64,000 bases of DNA from Pomacea canaliculata (lineage: Eukaryota; Mollusca; Gastropoda; Architaenioglossa; Ampullariidae): assembly GCF_003073045.1 (NCBI RefSeq), contig NC_037590.1, positions 35,596,327 through 35,660,326 on the forward strand. The letters are read 5' to 3'. This document shows, piece by piece, positions 35,783 through 47,958 of the stretch. Position 1 is the stretch's first letter. Each line of letters starts with the position of its first letter. Both the position numbers and the translations under genes were made by a program. The notes beneath the pieces are model-generated. The model was not told where the DNA came from and ran no database searches. It worked only from the letters and a program-made list of their open reading frames with translations.

Positions 35783-37219
35783 TCACGAGTCAAAGTGCAC
35801 CACCGATAAAGTAAAATGCTGCTCCATTTTCGAAAGAAAATTAGTGTCTCTGTCATATCGAATTAGACAAGACAGAAATACTCTTGTTTTTATTGTAGTG
35901 AAATGAAGAAGAGTCGCAGGAGATCTGGAAATGTTTCCTCCACATATATGATGTCTGCTCCTAAAATGACATCAAAGTCAGGAAAACTATAGATATTATC
36001 ACGTGTCCAGTCAAGTTCTTCCACAGTGATTAAATAGTTTCCAGAATTAAAATTATCTGCAATAACAGCTTCTAGATGCGGTAACACCTCAAATCTCTCT
36101 GTGACTGTTACATCTCCTCCTGAAAACAATGAGACAAGTGTGACAAAAACACATTTCATATTGTTTTGTGAATTTCTGTAAAAAAGCATCACACTAGAAC
36201 CTCACAAAGTGGTGCTGGCAGCAGCCAACAATAGAATAAAAAGGCTGTGTTTATTACCATCTTCCCATCATCTATCATTACAGAAACCACGTAACCAAAG
36301 TGGGTACAAAAGAAAATTACACAAATAATTGGTTCATATAGACCCCATTATTCAAGAGTGGCCCGACTTCTCACTCAGCGTATCACAGAGAAGGTTGGAG
36401 CCATCCCTTGTGTTCCATCCTGTTTCTCTAAACTGTTTGTCTGCAGACTGTTCATTTCCTTTGACTCATGCATATAGGCAAAACCTGAACATCTACATTA
36501 CCTGCCAGAGCAGCTACCATGCCAACCAGTCCAGTTCCTGCCCCTAGCTCCAGAACCCGTTTCCCAAACACGATCTCTTGATGCTTCACAAGATAGTCAC
36601 ACAGCACCACAGCCTAAGGCAGAAGATATTCACTTTCTTTAGTTAAGCTCCTTTACCTAGATGGTCAAAAGGGGACTTGGGAGAGAAAGCCAGTAATAAT
36701 ATGATTGTGGTCTTTAGATGTCCTTGTTAACAACATCATGTTGAGAAACTTCAATCTGCATGCTTACTAAACCAATTCCATGTACCAACTTCATTTTCTT
36801 AAACTTTTTGCATCTTAAACATGCGATTGCTTTTATCTTTAGGTTTGTGGGTGCTGCAAAATGAAGCTAGAGTGAATCTTGCCTTAAAGTGATTTGTAGA
36901 TTATAGGGTAGAAACAGTCTTAATGTTATCTTTTTCAAGTTAAGGATAATTTTTGCCACAATTATAACTGATTCATGCATATTTGACATTCATTGACAAT
37001 TATGTATTATAAAATGATACTCAACAGATCAGTCTAACTTTCATGGGTCAAAAATCAAGTCTACCAAGATCTAAAACATACAGAATCCCAAACCACTGCA
37101 GCCACACCAAGCTTGCCCCAGTCTTGCTGGATTCTCAAGGTCTGACCCAGGAAGTTAAACTCCCGTTGTCGCTTGTGGAAAGGCAGCACATTCTCTTCCT
37201 TATACAGTGCAAGAGCCAT
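35783..37219 (-). CDS. METTL21A: METTL21A-like protein-lysine methyltransferase, frame broken
   Basis: Exons 37219-37082, 36613-36502 and 36119-35783 encode a class I SAM-dependent methyltransferase. Human METTL21A methylates a lysine in Hsp70 proteins. Matches are clear: MALALYKEE at the start, QQDWGKLGVAAVVWD, the SAM-binding loop LELGAGTGLVGMVAAL, and FDVILGADIIYVEETFPDLL, including the D-x-x-Y motif of the family. Just after that, the reading frame runs into a stop at 35,890-35,892. Family homology continues in the next frame (FLSCLIRYDRDTNFLSKMEQ, ending TGA at 35,783-35,785, near a poly(A) signal). A single missing base near 35,914-35,918 explains this. It is either a sequencing or assembly error or a real lesion in one allele. 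An in-frame Met at 37,246 would add nine residues. Confidence 0.85.
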
Positions 37220-39356
37220 CACGTTCTCTGCTGATCTCAAAATCATGAGTATGAAATTTTTAAAAATGCAAATTTATGATAAAAGTGAATGTTCATAGTA
37301 TATGTAATGATCTGGGCCAGTTCTGTCAAGTGCATTAGGCATTTATCCAGAATATATGGAGGGAATGAAGTGATATGAAAAGACTGAGAAGAGAGGGCTT
37401 CACTATTAGGTCTTAAGCTTAAATGTGATGACCCCCAAAAAACTTAAAAATGCTCCTCATCCTAATGAATTTTTTTGTCTGCTTTCCCACCCACCCCAAA
37501 AAAACTCTTTAACCTGTGGCTCTTATCTGGTACTTTACAAAGGACAGTAGGACATTGAACTATGTGCACTTTTGGGTCAAAATGCAATCCTTGAGTGTGG
37601 GTGTTTTCCCGAGAAGGCATTGGTACTTCCAGATAAAAAAAATTTTTTAAAGTACAAGATAGGCTACGATGGGACTGTTCTAAATATATATTTCTCTTTG
37701 TGAAATCAAAATGATAAGCTGGATAATGTGTAACTTTTAAGAAGTTTATTTCATCAGACTTGCACAAGATGCATGTAACACTCAATATTTTTAAACAGAA
37801 AATGGTCTATAATGGTTTCACTATGATCATAAACTCTTCTGGGTCTGAAATGTATATAATGCTTTAATGACCATTACAAATGTTAAATGCTGTCCTTTTT
37901 TCAACACACTGAACAAAATTTTACTTATTTAAAGGAAACAAGCAAAGACAATACCATCTTGCACTTGCTGATTTGAACAAATGACAAACTTTTCGTTGCC
38001 TTTTGCTGATTCTTGAAAACATTGACTAGAGCCCAAGTCATCTTCATGAAGATTTTGACCAGTGATAAATTTCTGCTGACAAAATTGTTAGGATACTGTC
38101 GTTTGTTTTTAATTGAAAGACAATAGTCCTACTGCATTTTTTCCTGCCTATAGTGATTCTCCATTTGGCACATTATAGTCATCAAAACGTCTGTATTCTA
38201 CCCCAACTCACTCAGCCATGCACATCATGCAAGCTTGATCTGTGTGTCACAGTCACAAACATCAAATAATTGGGAATTTATTTCGACCCAAAAGCACATC
38301 GACCTGAGTCGGATCGACTCTGTCATGATAAAATTGTTCCACCATAAGTCGAATCGACCCAAGTCCAAAAGACGAATCAAATACGATGACACAGCTTTTA
38401 TACACACCTATTAGAATTAGATGTAACCGAAAGTCTGCAGATGTATTTAGAATGAACCATAACAACGAAAATAAAGAATTAAGGCAAACTTTTCTTTTAA
38501 AAAAATTGTTTTGTTTATATATATACGTACGTGGAAAGATGTGAGCTATGTTTGCTTGAATAATGCTTGGCTCTTGGAAACAAATGACATTTCCAGCTAT
38601 TTGTGTCATCAGTGATACGACTTGTTGGGACTATTAAATATTTTTATCTTGCGTGGGACGATTTGGCTAAGGCAGGGGTCGCCTAGCGTGAGGTGGGCAT
38701 TGTTGAGTGCCACGATCAGAACATCTGCATCGCGTGTTTATTGACATTATTAAAACTGCATGAACATAACAACGTATATGCGTCCTTGGTTATACGCGTG
38801 TGCATCTATTCTGACTGGGGCATGAAACTTTCAACTTTAGTACATGTAGGCGGGGAGAGCCTCGAGTCTATACTAGACCCCACCGCCTAGCCTAGGTTTT
38901 TCACGTTCACATGTTTGCATATACGCGCACACAATCACACAGAGACATATGCTTCTACAAACACCTCATCACAACATTAACTATTGACTGCTCACAGTGT
39001 TATTATACTGTTAATACCTGGTTCAAAAGAACAAGAAGAGTTGCAATACACGTATTCATCATACCGGGGTTCGAATTAAATACTACACGAACATTTCTAC
39101 TGCAAGAAGTTGATACCAAAAAGACATTTTAAACTAACTAAACAGGTTTAATGTCCGGTCTGTGTCAAGATAGCGGTAGAAACAAACTTTGAATATTTCC
39201 ACTTGGACCTTCCCCGTTCCATATTTTTAAACAGGAAGTAGAAATCAGCAACCTCTTCCTGTTCCAGGTCGTATCCATAGACAACGTGACGCTGTCAGAT
39301 CACAGCCGACTTCTCGTCAAGGAGTGTTAATTGCCAATTTTTGGTGTTTCTAGCTA
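37220..39356. promoter_or_regulatory. Head-to-head interval, METTL21A-like and C7orf57-like
   Basis: Both genes are transcribed away from this 2.1 kb. The right part (38,640-39,400) has more CpG than the rest and is the likely promoter zone of the C7orf57-like gene. An X-box-like motif lies at 39,271-39,285. A weak two-unit repeat with TCGGATCGAC and TCGAATCGAC lies at 38,301-38,360. No coding exon was recognised. Confidence 0.4.
39271..39285 (+). promoter_or_regulatory. RFX X-box-like motif upstream of C7orf57-like gene
   Basis: GTATCCATAGACAAC resembles the imperfect inverted repeat bound by RFX factors (GTTGCC-ATGGCAAC type). The two half sites have a three-base spacer and one poor base in the left half. 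It lies about 70 bases before the start codon, where X-boxes of ciliary genes usually sit. Confidence 0.35.
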
Positions 39357-42300
39357 ATGATGTCAGGCCTTAATCATAAACCCAACGAAGCCGGTGCGTT
39401 TTAATTCATATTATCCATGTCCACTTTTGATATCTGCTTTGTACCTTTCGGGGGTTTCTATATTTTAAAAGGGGTTAAGCAACGATCATCGCAATTGCGA
39501 CGATACGTACATCAGAAATTCAAACGTACATTCAAGTAATCACGATCGGGAGTAGGAGAAAAATTGCCTAGCATGTCTTTAAGGTTAAATATTCAACCAG
39601 TTTGAAAGAAACAATTTTATTTGAGTTAGTTGGACTGGAAAAACAAATTGTTAAAATGAAACACAAATATCGTACATACACGACAAGCATTAATTTTTGA
39701 AGGCCTGTCGAGGCTGACAGTTTTAAAAATATGTGGTGCCAGTTTTCTGGTGAATTTGAAATGTACTGATTACACGGAACAATGTAAAAGTTCTCATGCA
39801 TCACTCCTCATATATAGACTATTAGTGTATCATGTCATATAAATTCTAAATTATATTAAAAAACGTGCAACCATGTTATAAATATGGGAATACTTTCTTC
39901 ATGTAGCATCATAAACACAATAGCTTAACTATCATAAGGTCTGTATTTATTTACACAACAGTTCTAGTGTATTATACTCTGAATAGTGTAGAACTTTTTT
40001 AATGTGAAAAGTGCATGCTTCCGTGACAGGGTGGTTTTACCATGCACCAACTAAGAAAGAGACAGACTACCAGCCTGTGGGTGCTCCACCACCATCTCAG
40101 ATCCCAGGTCTTGGGCAGATGGAGGAGTTTGAGCAAGAAAAGCCAAAGGAACTGGTTTTCAGAGAAACAGATACAAAATACATCCGTTTGGCCAAGATGG
40201 GAGGGAGAAAAGGTAAATCACAAGTTAAAAAAACACAACCCAAACTCTTTCTCTCCAAAGCTAGATCATCTATGAAATTCATAACTGTTTTTGCGCATGT
40301 GTGTATATGTGCAAGTATGCATATATCCATTACCATCTTCAGGAAATGGAGTTTTGAGGGTCTGTGCATAATGCTACCTGCATGGATTTTTGTTAAAGAT
40401 CATATTAGAGACAGTAAAAGAATTTTCCTAATGGTATATATGGTTTAAATATGCAGTTCAGTCTTCAAGTGAGACCAGGACTAGACAATTACAAAAGACA
40501 AGTTTACCATAGGAAGTGTTTCCTATCATAAGTGTGAAAGTAATATTGAAACTGTTCTTTTAATATGCATGCAAATATATTCATCTTGGTAACATATTCT
40601 TAACCATGTTTACACCTCTGCAGATCTGCTTACCATAAACTCTAATTCAGCAAATACATCAGAGCCCGTTTCGTATCCACGCTGTGACTGGTTTTATCTG
40701 GAGGACAATGCTCTGGAAGACAAACCCAAGGAGGACAAGTAAGTTTTTGTCATCTGCATTATGCAATAGTACATGTTCTGTTTGAACAGATCTAGCACAA
40801 CTGTTATTTCTTTCAGTGTCAGAAAATAATATTGCACGCCAATCAATATTATCATAGTTAGGTGGGAAAACAGTGTTCATAAATGTACATACCTTGAAAC
40901 TTTCACATTCATGCATAAGCTATTTGTTCTTTCATTGCGCCAGATGACTGGCCAATGCCAGTTTGCCCCACTTCAATTGTACTTCACTGTTTAATGCCAA
41001 CTTTCTCCACCTAGTTGGTAAACTGAACTCAATGACATGCAAAACTATGATAAATTTCAAAATAACTTCAAATATACAACAGTATTTCATTCAGTACTGC
41101 TGCCTACCTTCCTTTAAATATAAACATCATTGATCCTTGTGCTAAGGAAAGACTTTTTCTTTTAAACTGTTGAATATTGAATATTCCTTTCATATAAAGG
41201 CTATAATAGAATTATTGTATTATAGGAAATGGGAGTTTTTGCTGCCAGAGTATATGGTACACCATGCTTATCAGCCTCATGGTGATACAGCTGCAGAAGC
41301 CAGTAATGGTGTTCCCATGAGACGTCCACCCTATGCAACAGAAAATCAGTCTTGTTTCTACCAAGATGGACATTCATTGTCAGATAAAACTGTGTCACTC
41401 CCTGAAATAAAGCGACCAGGATATGGTACACGAAATGCAAAAGCAGCCAACAGCAAACAGCCAACCTTTGACAAAGACAATCCTCTAAGTTCTCAGGCAC
41501 TGAAAAATCATCCCCGTCCAAATTACCAGCTGTGAGTATCATGCCATACATTTTAGGTTGTTTCTCTCAAACTATGACCATAATTGCTTCTCAATCATTC
41601 AATATAAATGTCTAACATTGTAATGCATATTTTATTTCAACAAAGTTGGTTAAGCACTTCATCTCTAAAAGTCACTCAAGTAATTTTTATTTTGATGGCA
41701 TTATGGTAACTATAATATGCTTCATCACTCTTAGTATGAATTATTTATTCCCCTAAGAAGCATTATGAACTGTTTCACACACAATTTTATGTTTTTAGAT
41801 GTGGACTTTCATTTTCTTCCATTTTTTCCAGCCAACACGTAAAGGATTCTGAAACTACATGTCTAAACTACTTTCAAACTCCTATGAACGAGAGTGGCAT
41901 GAGCAGAATCGTACAAAGCAGGCTGAGCAGCACGGTGAAGCTCCCACTATGGTCAAAGAAGAGAAGACAGTGCAGGGGGAGCACAACACCAATGACGGTC
42001 ATTCTCCTCCCACTGGTGCCACACGTTCTGGCAGGTTAATATCTCAGAATCTCCCATATTTCTCTTTCTTCCTCTTTTGATGGCTAACCACTTTGCACGA
42101 ATAGTATTATGGGCTCTCCTCAAACTGCCTTTCACAACTGTTTGTCCCATATAACTTGAAATGTGTTTATCTGGACTTTAAGGTTCCACATAACTTCTTA
42201 AGTAGTTACACGCAAGAACAACATTGCAAAGTGAATCATGCGCTGCCATTTATTCTTGGGGTTTTGTAACAATTAATATGATTCTTGGATTAAAATTTCC

Positions 42301-43882
42301 AAAAAAAATGTTAGCATGTTGCTTAAGAAGTTAAGTGATGTGGATTTTAAGTCCATAACATGTCATGGCTACATAATCTGACATCATTGTAGGATCATTC
42401 AGCAGTCGACTACTTGACATTATAAATAGGTTTGTAGCTACTTCTTATAAGATTTCATTTCCTTGCTTAAAGTGAGCATTTAGCCACAAACACTCACTTA
42501 GACATAGGGATAGACGTTTTGAAAAAGTTTTTTACAGTCTTAAAATGGAGTGTATATATAATTAGTATTACTCCATGGTTCTAGATTTGTTGCTGGTAAA
42601 ACATTAATAATTTCCCTCTTTTCTCAAGTGTCATCATGCATGTGTGCAAATGAGCTTGTGCACATAGGTTTGTTTTGTAAGCCTTTATGTGACAAAAATA
42701 GAAGCAGGGAACCTCTCGACGCATGTTCCTTTAAGTGTTTGTTGAATCATTTAGAAGTTAGAACAAGCATTGTAGTAGAAATTGTGTGTGTGTATGAGAG
42801 AGAGAGAGCATGCACACATACATGTACCCCTATGTGTATGTAAAGACAATAAAAGATTACTTTTAAATTACTAGGAGAAATTCTGGCCCTAAAGCCATCG
42901 CCAAAAATACACAGTCAAGCAAAAAGAAGGAAGATGAACTGAAAAAAGAGCCTTTCAAACTGAGCAAGTAAGTAATTTACAGAGCTGTAATGCAAAGTAA
43001 CCCATACAGAAACTATGACCATCACAAATTAAACATAGTGATGTTGCTAATGTAATGAGCTTATACACCGATCTGTGCCCTACTCTCCACAAGCATATTA
43101 AATTGCTGACTCCTTGACACACATACTTGGTGTCAGATACAGACTGTAAAGGATGCATTTCAAATTTACAGAATAACTTACAAAATGTTTATCAAAAAAC
43201 TCTCAAGAAATTTACCTATCAATTAATGATATTTCTTCCTCGGAATATCTGACAATTAATATTGTCACTAGGATTAAAATGTTACATCTTTCATGGATCC
43301 ATGGAGAGAAAAGATCTAAATATGAATAAAAGAAACAAACTGCATGAAATGGATAGGATAAATCATTGCTTTGAATAATTCTTGCTGTAGCGTATGCTCT
43401 ATGAATTCATGAAGCTTTGCATATAGCCATAAGCTTTTGCATTCACACACGCATAACCTAGCTATTGCTATGTGTCCAACTGACAAAATGTGAAAGAGTC
43501 CAGAATATCACAAACCCTGAAGATCTGCAAACCTACCAAATGTTGGTAACTTACAGACAGATGCCACTTCTTGTTAGTTCACTTTGAGCTGCCATTAATC
43601 CTTCCATTATGCATGCACTTACAATGTGTTAAGCCACCATACACTCAAGATGAATGCCTCCTCTGGACCAGGTCAGCAATGCTCAAAATGATTTTTAAAT
43701 AACATATGCTTTCATCAAGAAAAGAATATGTGTTTATATTTGCATGTTTTGTAATTATGTACAAGTAATGTTTAATTGTTTAATGAGATTTTTGTAAAAA
43801 TGTTTTTGACAGGTTCAAGAATGTCCCTGCTCGTGTTGACACGCACCAAATACCAGAAGTGCTTGCTGCTGTTGGACATTAG
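39357..43882 (+). CDS. C7orf57: C7orf57-like protein of unknown function
   Basis: Seven exons: 39357-39393, 40030-40212, 40624-40738, 41226-41531, 41832-42034, 42875-42967, 43813-43882. Matches to the vertebrate C7orf57 family are WFYHAPTKKE, APPPSQIPGL, TDTKYIRLAKMGGRKDLL, LPEYMVH and SKLLSNSYEREW. The end is FKNVPARVD and about a dozen more residues to TAG. The first exon was found from the splice phase; Met at 39,357 and 39,360 are in frame. The sum of exons is not a multiple of three: exon 5 must be entered in one frame but is conserved in another, which has TGA at 41,850 just before the conserved part. A one-base indel between about 41,833 and 41,858, or an unseen splice, is required. 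Poly(A) signal AATAAA at 44,018-44,023. The molecular role is not known. Confidence 0.82.
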
Positions 43883-46667
43883 AGAAAGAGCTGTTGGTGG
43901 TTTATTAAGACCTATGCTCTCTTCTCTATTCTGGAAGCAAGATATAAATTATTATAAGAACATAAAATATTTCACAGAGGCACTTGATGTCTCCTGTAAG
44001 CACTAACAATAATTTTAAATAAAATAGACTTTTACTGTCATTTAGCATATGAATATCTACAAGCCCAAACACTGTTTGGACTTTTGTTCATGACTGATAC
44101 AGTTACCTATAATTTACATATGCTGTGCTGTGCAAACATTGCAATTAAAAGAATGATTATAATAATGCCTTTTAGTTTGTTTTTTTTTAAAAGGGCAACT
44201 ATAGCAAATTTAAACAGTACCATGTGTAGGTGTTGTTTGATTTGTTGGTTAATATATGCATGCTCTAACTCCCAAACAAAGCATAGTAGTCAGTTACAGT
44301 ACCATTAAAAAATGCATCCACTCTATGAGAAATAAAAATGTGGCTGAAAACCTTTCATCTAACTCTGTGTATTTTATATCCTATATGATTTTACGATCTT
44401 CTGCACACAAGAAATATTTCTGTGTGTGTGCATGCACACATGTTTTTTATACTGTTTCAAAATCCATTTCATATTAAAATTCTCTTTTTCTCTCACACAC
44501 ACACAAAGAGAAAGAAAACAATTGCTGCAGTTCTTTGCAAATCCTCCATTTCTTAGTACAAAAAAGAGCAAGCCACATGCTGGAAATGAAACATTTGAAA
44601 TTGCAGTACAAAGCAGTTCTCTTCACTAAGCTCATCTCAATCTGCTAAGCTGCTATGGTACAGTATGTGGATTAAGTGTAAGCCACCAATTTTAACACTG
44701 ACAAGCATAGACAAGCAAACCACTCTCCTAAATCCAGGCTTCCATGAAAGATACTTTCATGGGAGTTAATAAGCTTCCTTCTAAATATTCCTGAGATTAC
44801 AGTTTTATCTTCTCTGAACTTCAGGAAATCTTTAAAAAAGCTGGCATCCTAGTGCTAATAATTTTCTTTTGAGAAGGCTCACATTTACACAATGTAGCAC
44901 TACTTATTGCATAAAACTAGAAACAAATGAAAACCATTCCAACAATCTAGAAGATAAAATATTCATTTGTCAGTAAAACCAGTATGTATATAATACCACT
45001 GCATGAAAAATGATAATATTAGTTTATTTATATGACACAAGAGCATAATTTGATTGTGCTTATACGAAAAAGTAAAAAAGCAGCTTACACTAACAATAAA
45101 TAATTACATTTTAGCCTGTTTGCATGCTATTTGCACATCTTATTTGTGCTGCCTTGAACAGTAAAATAAATAACAAGTCAAATATCACATTCTTTTAAAC
45201 ATGCTCTACAGATCCATTTCAACAATTCTTTCATGAGTTATAGGCAACAAGATTATGGCTTAGAAACAGTCTTCAGCAATAAATAATGTTGAATCTGAAC
45301 AAGAGAAAAAAACAGAGAGGAGAGATATGTGACACTTCAAGCCATTCTTCTTCTTTTTCTTGTTCTTAATCGCCCCCAGAGGAGCATAGGGCTGCATCCA
45401 CACCCTACCATCGGACCCGGTTCTGGGCGTCCCTTTCCAGTTGGGACCTTCAAGCCATAACTAAACAAATACTGATTTTTACTGTGAATTGCACCAAACC
45501 CATGTTTAAAGAAAAGTAAGAAATTTAAACTCACTTCTTCTTACCATTTCTGTCTACAACTGCCACCAATCTGTACAATTCTGTTACATGAAGAGTTTAT
45601 GACTGCTCTCTCTTTTTTTTTCTCTCTCTCTCTCTCTCAAGACAGAGAGATCATTTGATTGTGCACACTCATACACACCACACACATGTATGCATGTCTA
45701 AATGATTTTACTGGTAAAAAGCACACAGATCACAATTTTCCATCTACATGAGATCATTATTATTGCTTTTTTGGGGGTCAAACACAGTTGTCTTGCTGGG
45801 ATCATTGCAGTGCAATCTAATAAATATAGCTGAACAGTTAGCAGATTCTGATAAGCAGCATCTCTTAAAAGTAACCATGTAGATACCATGCCAAAATATT
45901 AATGTCAAGCCTCATTTGGCGAGCTAGCTGTGATAAACAGACGGCTCAGCAAAAAACGTGAAATAATTATTTTATCATTTCCGGAAAAAATTATTCATGA
46001 TTTACACCAGGTTATACATTATTCCTACATGTATAACCATTCACATCATTATGTGAAAATGCAGAAAATTTAAAACTGAAAGATCTGATCGTCCTAACAA
46101 ACGTGGAATTAATCAAAATAAATCTCATAGTATAATGTGATGTAGTCTTGATCAACAGCATCAAAATGACAAAGTGCTTCCACCTTGTAGTGACTTCACA
46201 CTTCTAGTTGCTGGTATTAGCTCTTCTAAATAGATTAAATTGGTTATGTAAGTAATGATTATTTAATTAGCACAAAATCAATACAATTTAATTGCACAAT
46301 TAATTTTCTACCACAGTAGAATTTTGAAATGTTCAAAGTTATATAAATTTTTAAGAAAACCATAAAAACATTTATGATTTTACTACCAATTTTCTACCCA
46401 TGACAATTTCTTCAAGAAATATTGCTGCACATCAACTTTAATATGGGAATACAGAAATTTCTTCTCTAGCCTCTCAAAGGTTTCTTTTATGAAACACAGG
46501 CAGCTTAATCTTAGCAATGATATTGGCATATAGCGTAACTGTGTAGCTGATGCACTACTGCAGGTATCACACTTCTGCTACTCCAGGATTGTTCCATTAA
46601 TTATGGTCCCTGAATGACTGAATTGACTAAATATAGGAACGATTTTAACTTAAATAAGTTATATGTC
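43883..46667. other. AT-rich interval with no recognised exon
   Basis: It begins with the short 3' UTR of the C7orf57-like gene and probably ends in the 3' UTR of the small minus-strand ORF. A TC microsatellite lies at about 45,620-45,640. A LINE tail lies at 45,345-45,455. Nothing else is recognisable. Confidence 0.4.
45345..45455 (-). mobile_element. LINE 3'-terminal fragment
   Basis: Read on the minus strand it runs through cgatggtagggtgtggatgc and agccctatgctcctctgg to a short A/G-rich (aag)n-like end. The same phrase gccctatgctcctc is at 8549-8595 in plus orientation. A sharp simple-repeat tail plus a shared end suggest a LINE 3' terminus. No reverse transcriptase part is present here. 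Confidence 0.45.
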
Positions 46668-46856
46668 TTAGGTCTCAAATCCATAAAGCCCAAGTTCTAA
46701 ACTATAGCTGCTGTATGGATGATACATATTGTAACCTCTTAGATGTCTGCAAAACTTGCACATTGGCTCCCTCAAGAAAACCACAAATCCAAGTATTACA
46801 AAGCATAAAATGTAGATTGAGATGATCACCATGTACACAAATGAACCAAATGCCAT
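46668..46856 (-). CDS. Small predicted membrane protein, 62 residues
   Basis: The ORF is complete from ATG to stop and an in-frame TAA lies 18 bases upstream of the ATG, so the start is well defined for this exon. Residues 5-28 form one strongly hydrophobic span (YMVIISIYILCFVILGFVVF). A short basic, Cys-containing stretch follows (REPMCKFCRHLRG), then a Tyr-rich tail. A good acceptor (tract ending gtgtcag) precedes it at about 46,965 on the minus strand, with a possible first exon near 47,670-47,750. The likely topology is a single-pass protein with a short cytosolic tail. I do not recognise it. Random ORFs of this length occur often in such DNA, so the gene call is tentative. Confidence 0.4.
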   Translation of the reverse strand: MAFGSFVYMVIISIYILCFVILGFVVFLREPMCKFCRHLRGYNMYHPYSSYSLELGLYGFET

Positions 46857-47776
46857 GTTGCTTACTTCAGCTTATCTCACAAAACTTATTTCTGAAGTAT
46901 ACTGGGCACTGGCCTCTGACTTTCTGGCTGCTGCTGGTGTCTTTTCTGTACAGTTTGTCCACTCCTGACACAGTGGCAGCAGAGGTTCAGATCAAAATGT
47001 AAATGATTACCGAGAAGAATTCACAGTACTAGGGCTCTTGCAGAAAGTGTTTTCTTCTAACATCAAGCCTTTTGTAACTGTCTAAACTGCAACATCAAAT
47101 GATCTTGAAATGGCATTGCTGAACAACTGTCGATTGGGTTTTAATATCTGAATTGATGGGTGCTCTGCAAAAATGTTTATTTTAAAAGAGTAAAACATAC
47201 TGCAATTCTTGGACAGCACATAAAAATAAACAGCTGGTTCCCTCCTCAACTTTCAAAATTACAAAATTTATCAATATATCACATCTGCCAAAACTAAACA
47301 ATATAAGCCATCCCTCTATACGCAAAAGAAATTGCGCTTGTTTACTCCTGGCAAGTTGCCAGTTAATATATGTCCTATTGTTGCACTTTATTCGGCAAAA
47401 CAGTTCCCCCTCTACCCCTTCATCTCTCCCCATAATATTTTCCATTTCAATAAAGCAGTATAACTATATAATATATATATAGTTCTCCCAATAGCATGAG
47501 ATATTACTGCTGTACTTGTTGCTATTCCGTTCTATAATAAACGCTCAATGACATACGAAAAGTGAAAGTAGTAAATAAACATATAGCTCCTTCGATTACC
47601 TCAAAGGGGTCTGCTGTAATTAAAGAAATGACAAAAAGAAAAAAAAAGAGGAAATTATCGTCAAACCCATTACACTCACCACCTTTAGCAGTGAAAATAC
47701 AAGATATTTGATGCGCAGACCTCGAATTTTCGGTAACAATCACCAGTCACATAGCATAACATTGTTGTCATAATCC

Positions 47777-47958
47777 ATGCTGGCACGTCGATCGCGATCG
47801 AGCCAAGTGTATACAACAGCTCGAGCTGCAACAATTCACACGATTCAACAGAAAATACTTAAGATAATTGTAAATGCTCTTAATACTCAGTCACGTAAAA
47901 CTGGTTCAAAGGCCATGCCGACTCAGAAGCAGTATGAACAACTTGGTTTTTATTTGCG
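47777..47958 (+). CDS. Possible first exon with 60-codon open frame
   Basis: An open frame rich in basic residues (MLARRSRSSQVYTTARA...) starts at 47,777 and runs into a good donor, TTGCG then gtaaga, at 47,959. The start region is CpG-rich (acgtcgatcgcgatcgag) and faces a possible minus-strand promoter at about 47,750, so this looks like a bidirectional start site. It may be a 5' UTR exon of ATP5MF or the start of another short protein. Joined to the next plausible acceptor before 48,862 it is not in frame with the ATP5MF start. I do not recognise the peptide. Confidence 0.25.

Noticed and set aside
38665-38690. caggggtcgcc as another hAT end
   Set aside because: No matching inverted end and no 8-bp duplication were found.
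45600-45642. TC microsatellite as a functional element
   Set aside because: Ordinary simple repeat; no motif or context points to a role.
47900-47925. B-box-like ggttcaaagg as a tRNA gene
   Set aside because: No A box at the right distance and no cloverleaf; similar chance matches occur at 1,112 and 39,019.
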